From NCBI GenBank assembly GCA_963783505.1, contig CAWAOP010000056.1:434001-498000 (forward strand): a stretch of DNA of 64,000 nucleotides. Direction: 5' to 3'. The translations under genes and the position numbers were made by a program. Of this stretch, positions 52,301 through 59,775 are shown in pieces. Below the pieces are notes generated by a model. The model did not search any database. It was not told the origin of the DNA and was given only the letters and a program-made list of their open reading frames with translations. Origin of the DNA: BOG-224 sp963783505 (GTDB lineage Bacteria; Acidobacteriota; Terriglobia; Bryobacterales; Bryobacteraceae). The first letter of the stretch is position 1. The number at the start of each line of letters is the position of its first letter.

Positions 52301-52855
52301 TTCGTCCAGTACCGCAGGGAAAGCCATGCCGGGAAAATCGCGCGCAGCATGGAGTTGCCCGGGATTGAGCAGGCGCGCGAGGCGCCGCAAGAACCAGATG
52401 TTCGTGAACAAGTACAACTGCCGCGCGACGTGAACCATGGTCTCGTGCATGGCTTCGCGAAAGCCGGCAGCCCAGGACTCCGTGGCGGGCGTCACCCAGT
52501 CTACCCCTTCCGCCGCCAGCGCGCGCTGCGCTTGTGGGAAGCTCTCCCAGTTGTGCAGAACCAAACTGACCAGCCGGCCGAACGCCGACGAGAACGGGCT
52601 GAGTATTGCGCGGTCGAGCTTTCGGGCGAACGCCTGATCCGACCCGGCCAGCCGGGCCAACTCGGCGTGCAGGGCGGCCGCGTCGAAATCGGGCTTGCTG
52701 GGCAGGTGGATACTGGCCTTGCGGAGAACATTTCGAAGCGCGTCGTACCGGATGTCCAAGTCCTCGCACCCGCGCAGCGCGTATACGCTGGCGTTATGAA
52801 GACGCGAGGTCAGGATTGCAATCGCCCTCGCCGCCAGTAATTCCTCCGTCGTCAT
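49364..52855 (-). CDS. Large membrane-associated patatin-like phospholipase
   Basis: A 1163-residue protein from ATG 52855, which has GAGGGGG five to six bases upstream; ATG 52900 is an alternative. After a helical N-terminus (1-210), the patatin domain opens with LAFSGGGIRSATFNLG (oxyanion GGGIRSA at 222-228) and the nucleophile Ser254 in TVSGGGYIGSW. A block of about eight membrane helices (roughly 330-720) splits the domain. The catalytic Asp motif comes late, as SDGGHFENLAVYELIRRR, followed by CDSEEDREYGFGGLGNLI. It should release fatty acids from membrane phospholipid or a neutral lipid. The insertion of a membrane block within the catalytic domain is a feature of a poorly studied large patatin subgroup. 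It converges on the catalase-RoxA gene. Confidence 0.87.
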   Translation of the reverse strand: MTTEELLAARAIAILTSRLHNASVYALRGCEDLDIRYDALRNVLRKASIHLPSKPDFDAAALHAELARLAGSDQAFARKLDRAILSPFSSAFGRLVSLVLHNWESFPQAQRALAAEGVDWVTPATESWAAGFREAMHETMVHVARQLYLFTNIWFLRRLARLLNPGQLHAARDFPGMAFPAVLDEELEEIEKLRGVASGAATAGDPQERADAANLAGLAFSGGGIRSATFNLGVLQFLGERGLLRRFDYLSTVSGGGYIGSWLHAWIHHSENLSPGQPGVAHVQRCLSPVASPDPQDERVGPIRFLRRYSNYLTPKTGLFSPDTWTMINIWLRNTFLNLLILVLALSSLLLAPYWMVAAAEWLDRVRHLTDYWWVLMIPPACLIGRNLASFPSDTATNQPRPRGAWGWIYREPIVLCLIVAPIFLAGWAAGTVVPSDLKEQQRIARDIASLRAEIQREDARQSALPQARQSPAGGSAQEREKLSRLYAKRKSPEEVVRYNSYVFAAMVAYLVFLVSTMAGIHRVSNAGRAGERRWIGGVRAYGWVLLVCFVAIAVTDPLDYLWVKAVNNNAFTCLQDLQSSGASQACSPQWSALQILTWSAPVFLLFLSITVFLYMGLLGWRLPDDRREWLARLGAWLGICSFGWMGLCFVPAYGPDITRLLATRRLWPIVDSGLAWLITTGLGLFQAVSERARARERDSAPPSGAAKILAAVVPGLFVVSSLVLLGLSISAFVERSALADHRWGILGLSILCGSAAIFLSRHVDINEFSLHQFYRNRLVRCYLGGARAGKRSPNPFTGFDGADDLRLTALAPSAGHSGPYPILNTTLNVVHGDELAWQERKGEAFAFTPRFCGFDVDRGRATHARTAGHPKLSYGGYRPTGDYAYPNPADPSPSLTESGIRLGTVMAVSGAAASPNMGSQTSSSLAFLMTVLDVRLGWWLGNPRRTDTWQKPGPTTGVFQLLAELTASTNDTGKFVYLSDGGHFENLAVYELIRRRCRYIVACDSEEDREYGFGGLGNLIRKCRADFGVEIDIDTTPIKPRPGERLSRVHSAVGTIRYAGTGGTRGPEGTLVYIKSSLTGDEPADVIEYSVHTPAFPHESTADQWFDESQFESYRTLGYHVAKSSFVELPETDSIQTGLGPFAEGVRELVALGRPATGSELA

Positions 52856-52928
52856 ATCGGCCCCCTCGGCGGTATCCCCGTTGTCCGGGGTGTTATTCAT
52901 AATAAAGGCCAACGGTAGAGAATACAAC

Positions 52929-52934
52929 TAAAAT
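52929..52934 (+). promoter_or_regulatory. -10-like box (TAAAAT) 10 nt before the LarA-N-type GTG
   Basis: TAAAAT lies 10 nt upstream of GTG 52945. A weak TAGGA occupies part of the gap. The patatin gene diverges from here. Confidence 0.35.
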
Positions 52935-52944
52935 AGGAAATACC

Positions 52945-54234
52945 GTGCCACTACCCAGACTCTTCCTGGTTCGCCAGAACCTTCCCAATTATGCGATTCG
53001 CGATTTGCCGGCCGAGGTGGGCCGTCAGATGGCGGCTTCAGGGCTCGGCGGGCGGCTCGCAGCCGGCTCGCGCGTCGCCATCGGGCTGGGCAGCCGAGGC
53101 ATACGCAATCTGGCCACGATTGTCCGTGGCGTGGTCGATTACTGGAAGGACGCCGGAATGCGGCCGTTCCTTTTTCCAGCGATGGGCAGCCATGGCGGCG
53201 CGACGGCCGAAGGGCAGGCGGGAGTGCTGGCGCGCTACGGCGTCACGGAAGCGTCCATGGGGTGCCCGGTGGTGAGCCAGTTGGATGTGGTCTCGCTGGG
53301 GCGCACTGGCGAGGGCATCGAAGTCTTCATGGACAAGGCCGCGCACGATGCCGATGGCGTCATGCTCGTGAACCGCGTGAAGTGGCACACGGATTTCGAG
53401 GCGGAAATCGAGAGCGGGCTCTTCAAGATGGCGGCCATCGGGATAGGCAAGCTGACCGGCGCCCAGGCGTATCACGCGCACGGATACCGGATGGGACTGG
53501 GGAAGGCGATCTTGAGCGCCGGCAGAAAGGCCATCGCTAGCGGCAAGCTGATCGGCGGCCTGGCGATTTTGGAAGACGCTTACCACAACACGGCCCGCGT
53601 GGACGCCATTCCCGCGGAGGAGTGGGAGCGCCGCGAGCGCGAAGACCTGGCGCTGGTGAAATCGTGGATGGCCAGGATTCCGCTCGAGCTGGACATTCTG
53701 ATTGTGGATGAGATTGGGAAGGAGATCAGCGGGACCGGGATGGATACGAAAGTAGTCAACCGGACCGTGATCGGCGCCTACAATCCCTGGGCGAATACGC
53801 AGGTCGTCCGGCGCATCTTCGTGCGGGATCTCAGCCCTATGAGCCACGGCAACGCATTGGGCGTGGGCATGGCCGATATGGTGACGGACCGGCTGGTGGA
53901 GGCGATCGATTGGGAGACCACCGCCGTGAATGTACTGACTTCGACTTCACTCGGCGGCGCCCATCTGCCGCTTCACTATCCGACCGACCGCGAGTGCCTG
54001 GAGCGGCTGAGCGCAACCGTGGGCCGCTTCGACCCCATGGATGTGACCTTCGGTTGGATTCGCAACAGCCTGGAGCTGACGCGTCTGGCCCTGAGCGCGA
54101 ATCTGCGGCCGGAAATCGATGCGAGCCCGGCGCTGAGCATCGAAGACGAAATCGATTTCGATTTTGGCTCGGACGGAAATCTGCTGAGCCCGTTTGCGGA
54201 ACGGGCCCAGCGGAACGTGGAAGCGCTCGTGTAG
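52945..54234 (+). CDS. LarA N-terminal-domain-like (DUF2088) protein
   Basis: A 429-residue protein related to the N-terminal domain of nickel-dependent lactate racemase. It has VAIGLGSRGIRNL (about 44-56), FLFPAMGSHGGATAEGQ (about 75-91), LVNRVKWHTDF and MDTKVVNRTVIGAYNP. The lysine and histidines that bind the pincer nucleotide in true LarA are not evident, so racemase activity should not be assumed. Homologues of this length in Acidobacteriota and Firmicutes are labelled only by this domain. The start is GTG 52945; no ATG is nearby. It is divergent from the patatin lipase gene and monocistronic. Confidence 0.72.
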   Translation: MPLPRLFLVRQNLPNYAIRDLPAEVGRQMAASGLGGRLAAGSRVAIGLGSRGIRNLATIVRGVVDYWKDAGMRPFLFPAMGSHGGATAEGQAGVLARYGVTEASMGCPVVSQLDVVSLGRTGEGIEVFMDKAAHDADGVMLVNRVKWHTDFEAEIESGLFKMAAIGIGKLTGAQAYHAHGYRMGLGKAILSAGRKAIASGKLIGGLAILEDAYHNTARVDAIPAEEWERREREDLALVKSWMARIPLELDILIVDEIGKEISGTGMDTKVVNRTVIGAYNPWANTQVVRRIFVRDLSPMSHGNALGVGMADMVTDRLVEAIDWETTAVNVLTSTSLGGAHLPLHYPTDRECLERLSATVGRFDPMDVTFGWIRNSLELTRLALSANLRPEIDASPALSIEDEIDFDFGSDGNLLSPFAERAQRNVEALV

Positions 54235-54290
54235 GAGTGGCCTTGGGCCACGGCGGCCCGCGCCAATACTGGTGAAGATGCGAGGCGTGC

Positions 54291-54389
54291 GTGGGGCGGG
54301 CGCCCTCGCCCGCGGACTGACGCCCTCGTCAGTCCACCGGCCGTAAGGCCGGCCAGGGGGCCGGCCGCAGACCTGGGGGTCTGCCCCGC
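54291..54389 (+). repeat. Cluster of nested palindromes including GTGGGGC-family repeats, copy i
   Basis: GTGGGGCGGGCGCCCTCGCC, then GGACTGACGCCCTCGTCAGTCC, then CCGGCCGTAAGGCCGG, and finally GCAGACCTGGGGGTCTGCCC form four adjacent hairpins. They fill most of the 225-base gap between the LarA-N-type gene and the next gene. Confidence 0.75.
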
Positions 54390-54445
54390 GCGAACGAGAC
54401 GTCGACAGAGCGGCGCATCGTACCCGGAGTGGGATCTCGAACGTC

Positions 54446-54451
54446 TAAAAT
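54446..54451 (+). promoter_or_regulatory. -10-like box (TAAAAT) 8 nt before ATG 54460
   Basis: TAAAAT is followed by AGAAGCGT and the ATG, leaving no room for a Shine-Dalgarno beyond a weak AGAAG. No clear -35. Confidence 0.4.
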
Positions 54452-54459
54452 AGAAGCGT

Positions 54460-55614
54460 ATGCGATATCTGCGTGTTCTGGCGGCTGTGGCCCTGGGGCT
54501 TTGGATCGCCGCGGCGGCTCAGACCGAGATGTCGGTCGATCAGTTGTTCGCCTTCATTCGTTCGTCGACCGCGTTCCTCAAACAAGGGACGATGACCGAC
54601 AAGCAACTGGCCGATTTCCTGGCGAAATCCAAGTTGAGCGAGCGCCTGGACGATCGGTCGGTGGAGCAGATGCAGGCGCTGGGAATCGGACCCCTCACGA
54701 GCGCCGCGCTGCGCAAGCTACGCGACCAGTCCCAATCGCTGGCGGCGGCCAAGCCCATTGAGCCGCCTCCCGATCCGCGGCTGGCCCCACCGCCGAATTC
54801 CGAGGAGCAGGGCGCCATTCTGGACGAAGCGCGGAGGTACGCTCTGGCGTACAGCCAGCAATTGCCGGATTTTATCTGCCTGCAGACCACGTGGAGGTAT
54901 CAGGCGCTTCGGCCCGGTCTGCGGCCAGGGAGCCACGCGGGCGAAGAGCCTTCCTGGCAATTGGTGGATAAGCTGGGCGTACGGTTGAGCTACTTTCAGC
55001 AGAAGGAAGACTACAAGCTGGTTCTGCTCAACGACGCGCCGACCAATCGAAGCTACGACTCCGCCGGAGGAGCGCGGACCATGGGCGATTTCGGAACCAT
55101 GATGAAGGAGGTTTTCGAGCCTTCGACGGAGGCGCGGTTCGAGTGGGACCACTGGGGCAAACTGAGGGACCGGCTGACGATGGTGTTTTCCTATCGAGTC
55201 ATGGAGGCGCGCTCGAAATGGCACGTCGTTTATGACAATCGCCTGGAAGTGGTCCCAGCCTACCAGGGGTTTATCCATCTGGACAAGGAGACGCACGAGA
55301 TCGTACGGGTGACACTGGCGGCCCAGGGACTGCCGCCGGATTTCCCGGTGAAGTCGGCGGAGACCATTCTCGATTACGCCTACACGGATCTATCCGGCCA
55401 TCCGTTTCTTCTACCGTCCAAATCGGAATCCCTTCTGTCGGATAGCCAGATCATGAGCAAGAACGACTCGCAGTTCAGCGTGTACCGAAAGTACTCGGCT
55501 GAATCCGAGCTGACCTTCGACTATCCCACCGTAGAGCCGCTTCCCGACGACAAGACCAAAGAGGCGCCGCCTCCCGCGGCGCCGGCGAGCCCCGCGAAGG
55601 GTAAGAAGAAATAG
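54460..55614 (+). CDS. Secreted hypothetical protein of Acidobacteriota type
   Basis: A 384-residue protein with a signal peptide (about 1-21). It begins with a helical region (VDQLFAFIRSSTAFLKQGTMTD, an oligomer-like or SAM-like helical domain to about 90), then a proline-rich link (PPPDPRLAPPP), and a larger domain with YSQQLPDFICLQTTWRY near 125-145 and late beta strands such as FSYRVMEARSKWHVVYDNR and AYQGFIHLDKETHEIVRVTL. The latter pattern occurs in periplasmic lipoprotein-localisation-like folds (LolA/MucB-like), but I am not sure. It ends in a Pro/Lys-rich tail. No function is assigned. Confidence 0.6.
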   Translation: MRYLRVLAAVALGLWIAAAAQTEMSVDQLFAFIRSSTAFLKQGTMTDKQLADFLAKSKLSERLDDRSVEQMQALGIGPLTSAALRKLRDQSQSLAAAKPIEPPPDPRLAPPPNSEEQGAILDEARRYALAYSQQLPDFICLQTTWRYQALRPGLRPGSHAGEEPSWQLVDKLGVRLSYFQQKEDYKLVLLNDAPTNRSYDSAGGARTMGDFGTMMKEVFEPSTEARFEWDHWGKLRDRLTMVFSYRVMEARSKWHVVYDNRLEVVPAYQGFIHLDKETHEIVRVTLAAQGLPPDFPVKSAETILDYAYTDLSGHPFLLPSKSESLLSDSQIMSKNDSQFSVYRKYSAESELTFDYPTVEPLPDDKTKEAPPPAAPASPAKGKKK

Positions 55615-55654
55615 GCCTAGATTTCCGGCCGCAACCTTTCGGGCGCCCCTGTGT

Positions 55655-55673
55655 TTGACTAGTCGTATAGAAT
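55655..55673 (+). promoter_or_regulatory. Possible promoter with close-spaced TTGACT and TAGAAT
   Basis: TTGACT (55655-55660) is followed 7 nt later by TAGAAT (55668-55673), the same close spacing as TTGACT/TATACT at 41361-41379. It would give a leader of roughly 65-70 nt before the Spy/CpxP-like gene. Confidence 0.3.
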
Positions 55674-55748
55674 GTACAAGAGCCAGCCATGGCCGCCGGA
55701 GGGGTGGGCCGCGGCGCTTGGGCCGATTTTATTTGAGAGGAAGGAACG

Positions 55749-56198
55749 ATGAAGCGTTACGTTTTGATGGCGATGGCGGGCATCCTCGCCGCGGGGCTCG
55801 CTGTGGCGCAAACTGCTACTGCTCCAAAGGCCAAGCTGGGGCTCAAGGGCATCGTGCGGCAACGCGTGATCAAGGCTCTGGGTCTGACCAGCGCGCAGAA
55901 GGCGCAGGCCAAGACTATTTTTCAGGAAGCGAAGCAGACGGGCCAGCCCGTGCGGCAGCTCCTGAAACAGAATCGCGAGGCCATGACGGCCGCGGTCAAA
56001 GCCAATAACACCCAACAAATTCAACAGCTTGCGGTAGCCCAGGGTAATTTGCAAGGCCAATTGGTGGCGAACCGGGCGACGGCCAAGGCGAAGCTGTACG
56101 CAGTGCTTACGCCAGACCAGCAGGCCAAACTGGATACGATGGCTCAGACCCTAAAGAATGCCCTGGCGCAGCGGGCCGCCAAAAATCTGGCGCCTTAG
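55749..56198 (+). CDS. Spy/CpxP-like periplasmic LTxxQ protein
   Basis: A 149-residue exported helical protein with a signal peptide (about 1-21, ending AVAQT). It has two LTxxQ motifs, LTSAQKAQAK (about 45-54) and LTPDQQAKLD (about 118-127), the hallmark of Spy/CpxP-type chaperones, which form cradle-shaped dimers and bind unfolded proteins or metal-stressed envelope components. The spacing between the motifs is slightly longer than usual. A good ribosome-binding site (GAGAGGAAGG) precedes the ATG. No two-component system is adjacent, so regulation by envelope stress is only inferred. Confidence 0.8.
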   Translation: MKRYVLMAMAGILAAGLAVAQTATAPKAKLGLKGIVRQRVIKALGLTSAQKAQAKTIFQEAKQTGQPVRQLLKQNREAMTAAVKANNTQQIQQLAVAQGNLQGQLVANRATAKAKLYAVLTPDQQAKLDTMAQTLKNALAQRAAKNLAP

Positions 56199-56200
56199 AC

Positions 56201-57334
56201 TCACTTCAAAGAGCATAACGGGTCGCCGAGGATCACGCCTTGCCAGCTTAGGAACGGCATGGCTACGTAATAACTCTCGGCGAGATTGCGGCCTTCGATG
56301 TAAGCGGGCAACAGGTAGTCGGGCCGGACGCAGCCGGTAACGAATGGCTCGTAAGTGTTGCCGGAGGCGCCGGTGGCGCCTTCGTGGATGAGATCGGCGC
56401 TCAGGCCTTGTGACGAGCCGCCAAAGAGATGCGCCGGGGCGTTATCGCTGACGGCGAACACCCAGTCGTCCGGCGGGCGCTTCATGGTGCGGGCGTTGGT
56501 TGAGACGTACTCGGTGGCGATGGCGCCGGGAAGCCACTGGAAGCCGAGCCAGCGGCGCTTGCGGCCGTCGTCATTCGATCCCCACGAGGCGTAGCCGATC
56601 ACATCCTGCTTGTCATACAGGATGTTGGGCGTGGCGTCCAGAATGACGCGGTCCATGGGCAGCAGCATCGCGGCGGTCCGCAGCCACGTGTTGCCGTCCG
56701 CGTTTCCGGGACCGGCATCGATGACGAACTTGCCCCGGTTGCGCGCCGCGAGCGAGCGGTCAATCATGGCTTTGACGTCCTTCACGTCGTAGGCGGCCAG
56801 CCGCGTCACCAGGTAGATGGGAAAGCGTGAATGGTTGAATGGCGCTTCCCGCTGCATGAAGAACGGGTTGGGAACCGTGCCCGCTCGCACGGCGTAACCG
56901 GCGCCGTGCATCTTGGAGTAGAGCAGCGTGAGCTCGGAATCCACGGAAGCGTGTTCGGCCGCGCGGCCCGAACCGTTGCCCGCTACTTTGAGAGGCAGAC
57001 CCATGGTCAGAACGATGTAGAGGATCTTCTCCTTCAAATCGTCCTGTTCGAGACAGTGCGCGATGGGGCGTTCGATCTGCCGCTCGTAGACGTCCCAGAC
57101 GATCTCTTCATCCGTGGTCGCGCTCAACGCGCAGATATTGGCGGCCGGAACGGCGCGGCGCGGGCGGTAGTAATCGGCTACCTGCCTGGATTCCGGCGAA
57201 GCGCGGTTGACCACCAGCAGAACATTTTGGCCGGACTGCGCGCCGAGCGGAACCAGCGCCAGGAGAAGGAAGAGGAGCAGAAGCACCTTCAGACGATGGT
57301 AGCGGGCGCGGGACTCGCCGCGCAACAGCGTCAC
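56201..57334 (-). CDS. TIGR03790 family secreted protein
   Basis: A 377-residue protein with a signal-like hydrophobic stretch (about 16-33, LLLLFLLLALVPLGAQ). It contains the family phrases NVLLVVNRASPESRQVADYY, IVLTMGLPLKV, DSELTLLYSK, RLAAYDVKDVKAMIDRSLAA and GYASWGSND. TIGR03790 is an uncharacterised family with a restricted distribution, known to me mainly from Acidobacteriota, Planctomycetota and related soil bacteria; the repeated appearance of Cys near the C-terminus (TGCVRPDY, DPLCSLK) may indicate a disulphide. The start is GTG 57334. It ends 2 bases from the Spy-like gene, in convergent orientation, and starts divergently from the LysR gene. Confidence 0.82.
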   Translation of the reverse strand: MTLLRGESRARYHRLKVLLLLFLLLALVPLGAQSGQNVLLVVNRASPESRQVADYYRPRRAVPAANICALSATTDEEIVWDVYERQIERPIAHCLEQDDLKEKILYIVLTMGLPLKVAGNGSGRAAEHASVDSELTLLYSKMHGAGYAVRAGTVPNPFFMQREAPFNHSRFPIYLVTRLAAYDVKDVKAMIDRSLAARNRGKFVIDAGPGNADGNTWLRTAAMLLPMDRVILDATPNILYDKQDVIGYASWGSNDDGRKRRWLGFQWLPGAIATEYVSTNARTMKRPPDDWVFAVSDNAPAHLFGGSSQGLSADLIHEGATGASGNTYEPFVTGCVRPDYLLPAYIEGRNLAESYYVAMPFLSWQGVILGDPLCSLK

Positions 57335-57390
57335 CGCGCTTGTTACAATACGAACGGCCCGGCTGATACATCGAGCCAGGCGCTCAAGGG

Positions 57391-58317
57391 ATGGATTTCG
57401 ACCAGATCCACACGTTTCTCGAAATCGTACGGCTGAAGAGCTTTTCCAAGGCCGCGCAGACCTGCTATCGGACGCAGCCCGCGATCAGTGCGCAGGTCCG
57501 GCAGCTTGAACAGGAACTTCGGACGGATCTTTTCGAGCGTTTCGGCAGCCGCATCTCGCTGACCACGGCGGGACGGCTGTTCGCGCAATACGCCGAGCAG
57601 TTGATGGACTTGCGGAAGCGTGCGCAGGACGCTCTGGCCGATCTGGAGCGCAACCCGCGCGGGGAACTGGTGATCGCGGCCAACGAAGCCACGTGCATCT
57701 ACGTGCTTCCCAATGTGTTCGCTCAGTACCGCGAGCGATTTCCATCCGTTCAGCTTCAGGTGGTGCGCTCCTACGGCGGCCACGTGGTGGAGGCCGTGAT
57801 GGACAACTCCGCAGATTTCGGCCTCACGCAGTTGCCGGTGGACGAAAAGCGCGTGCAGATGGTGAATGTCTTCCGCGACGAGATTCGCATGATCGTTCCG
57901 GCTCGCCATGCGCTTGCCTCGCTGCCGTCCGTCTCGGCAAGGGATCTGGTGGGCTATTACCTGGTTCTGCCGAAGCAGGGCCGCACCCGGACTAGGTTGG
58001 ACGAGTGGTTTGAATCCGTCGAGGACGAAGTCAAGATATCCATGGAGCTCGATTCCACGGAGATGATCAAGCGCTTCGTGCTGGCGGGATTCGGCGTGAG
58101 CTTCCTGGCGATCTCGAGTTGCGCGGAGGAGGTGGCGGCCGGCAGGCTGAAGACGATTCCGCTGTCTCCCGAGCCGATGATCCGGCGTCTGGGCCTGGTG
58201 TACCGGCGGGATAAGGCTCTCTCGAAGGCGGCGCTCGGCTTCATTCAGACCGTCCTGGATAACATGGGCGAAGGGACGGGCCGGCTGAAGCTGGTCACCC
58301 CAGGCAGCGCGAGATGA
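57391..58317 (+). CDS. LysR-family transcriptional regulator
   Basis: A 308-residue LysR regulator. The winged helix-turn-helix is at 1-60 (MDFDQIHTFLEIVRLKSFSKAA, TQPAISAQVRQLE), followed by the linker helix and an effector-binding domain (about 90-295) starting GELVIAANEATCIYVLP. The pattern of the effector domain is CysB/Cbl-like. The target and effector are not known; LysR proteins often control the divergent neighbour, here the TIGR03790 gene, so regulation of that gene is a reasonable guess. TACAAT at 57346-57351 is a possible -10. The end overlaps the next gene by 4 bases (ATGA). Confidence 0.9.
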   Translation: MDFDQIHTFLEIVRLKSFSKAAQTCYRTQPAISAQVRQLEQELRTDLFERFGSRISLTTAGRLFAQYAEQLMDLRKRAQDALADLERNPRGELVIAANEATCIYVLPNVFAQYRERFPSVQLQVVRSYGGHVVEAVMDNSADFGLTQLPVDEKRVQMVNVFRDEIRMIVPARHALASLPSVSARDLVGYYLVLPKQGRTRTRLDEWFESVEDEVKISMELDSTEMIKRFVLAGFGVSFLAISSCAEEVAAGRLKTIPLSPEPMIRRLGLVYRRDKALSKAALGFIQTVLDNMGEGTGRLKLVTPGSAR

Positions 58318-58709
58318 AGTGCGCGGGCTGCGGCGCGCCGGTTCCCGCCTCCGCATCCGAGTGCCCCGATTGCGGCGCCCGAATCGAGGACTCCGGCGTC
58401 TATCGCATGAGAACCGTGATTGTTGCGGCGCAGGGGACCCGAGCGCGGTACGATTCCGTGGAGGAGGTTCCCGCCCGGTTCCGCGATGCCCTGCGCGCCT
58501 CCGTGGGAGGCGCGAACGCCGGCACGGTCGTAATAGCCGATCGGGCGGGTATCGAACGGATTGCCGGGAACCTGCCGAGGCCGGCCGGAAACCAAAACCA
58601 GCCAGGGGCAAGGCGCTTGTCCGCCTGGGCCATGTGGGCCATGCTGGGCCTTGTGGCGGCAGGGGTGTTAGCGGCTGCCGCGAAGTTGCTGGCCACCCGC
58701 TGGCGGTAG
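58314..58709 (+). CDS. Small zinc-ribbon membrane protein
   Basis: A 131-residue protein. The N-terminus has a zinc ribbon, MKCAGCGAPVPAS and CPDCGARI, with four cysteines. A soluble region (about 30-95) with RDALRASVGGANAGTVVIAD is followed by a single membrane helix (about 103-122, AWAMWAMLGLVAAGVLAAAA) and a short basic tail. No named family is recognised. It is coupled to the LysR gene by ATGA and lies 55 bases before fliM. A regulatory or sensor role with the LysR protein is possible but unsupported. Confidence 0.6.
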   Translation: MKCAGCGAPVPASASECPDCGARIEDSGVYRMRTVIVAAQGTRARYDSVEEVPARFRDALRASVGGANAGTVVIADRAGIERIAGNLPRPAGNQNQPGARRLSAWAMWAMLGLVAAGVLAAAAKLLATRWR

Positions 58710-58764
58710 CGAAGCGGTAAAGTTTTCGCGAGCTTCGGCCGATAGCGAGGTGGGAGGCGAAGTT

Positions 58765-59775
58765 TTGGACCGGCAGCTCTCACAGCAGGAAATCGACGCG
58801 GTATTCCAGGGCCTTGACAAGCGCCGCAAAGACGCGCCGGTGCGTTTCGATTTCCGAAGGCCGGACCGCATTCCCAAATCGCAGATGCGCGGCATTCATC
58901 TGCTGCACGATACGTTCGTGCGGAATCTGGTGGCCAGCCTCTCGGCCTACCTGCGCTCCTATCTGGTGGTCAACCTGGTAAGCGTGGAGCAGCTCTCCTA
59001 CTCGGAGTTCCTGGACGGGCTGCCGTCGCCCACCTGCATGGTCTCGCTGGGATTGCGGCCCTACGACGGTAACGGCGTCCTGGAACTCAACCCATCGCTT
59101 GTTTTCCCCGTTCTCGAAATGCTTCTGGGCGGGACGGGCAAGACCACCCTGACCATCCAGCGCGACGTTACCGAAATCGAACAGAAGCTGCTGGACGGAC
59201 TATTCCGCATCGTGCTGAACGATCTGGCGGAGGCGTGGAAGGGCGTTACTGCCATCGATTTTACGATCGAGGCGATGGAGACCGAGCCTCAGCTTCTGCA
59301 CATTCTCGCTCCCAACGAGGCCGTGGTGGCGATCGCGCTCGAGGTGCGCATCGGCGAAACCGTGGGGATGATGAATATCGCCATGCCCTCGATCGTGATC
59401 AAGATGATGCGGCAGAAGTTCGACCAGCAATGGAGCGTGCGCAAGACGCAAGCCAGCGCGGCCGAGCAGGAACGCATCGTGCGCGTCATCCGCAGAGCCT
59501 CCCTGACGGTGGAGGGCAGGCTGGAGGGGCCGCGACTGCGCGTGGAAGACCTGCTGAAGCTGGACGAGGGCCACCTTCTGACGCTCGATTTTCCGGTTGG
59601 GCACACCATCGAGCTACAACTGAACGGCCAGGCGAGATTCGACGGACGCATCGTTCTCTCGGGGAGAAAGCGCGCCTTCGTCATCGATCAGGTACGGCCG
59701 GCGCCTAATCAGGGAATAATCAAGCCGGAAGGCTCGCCGGCCGCTGGTTCCACGAAGCCCGCGGCGGCCCCTTGA
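58765..59775 (+). CDS. fliM: Flagellar motor switch protein FliM, isolated from flagellar genes
   Basis: A 336-residue protein with the FliM plan: an N-terminal CheY-binding motif LSQQEIDAVFQG (about residues 5-16), FDFRRPDRIPKSQMRGI, SLSAYLRSYLVVNLVSVEQLSYSEFLDGLPSPTC across the middle domain, and a C-terminal SpoA/FliN-like domain. I start it at TTG 58765 because GGGAGG lies 8 nt before it; a GTG at 58750 would overlap that site. FliM forms the C-ring and sets the direction of rotation. No other flagellar or chemotaxis gene is in the window. The last 67 bases overlap the end of the convergent gene at 59709. Confidence 0.9.
   Translation: MDRQLSQQEIDAVFQGLDKRRKDAPVRFDFRRPDRIPKSQMRGIHLLHDTFVRNLVASLSAYLRSYLVVNLVSVEQLSYSEFLDGLPSPTCMVSLGLRPYDGNGVLELNPSLVFPVLEMLLGGTGKTTLTIQRDVTEIEQKLLDGLFRIVLNDLAEAWKGVTAIDFTIEAMETEPQLLHILAPNEAVVAIALEVRIGETVGMMNIAMPSIVIKMMRQKFDQQWSVRKTQASAAEQERIVRVIRRASLTVEGRLEGPRLRVEDLLKLDEGHLLTLDFPVGHTIELQLNGQARFDGRIVLSGRKRAFVIDQVRPAPNQGIIKPEGSPAAGSTKPAAAP

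Noticed and set aside
52945..54234. Nickel-dependent lactate racemase LarA
   Set aside because: Only the N-terminal domain pattern is clear, the pincer-binding residues are not seen and no larB/larC/larE genes are adjacent.
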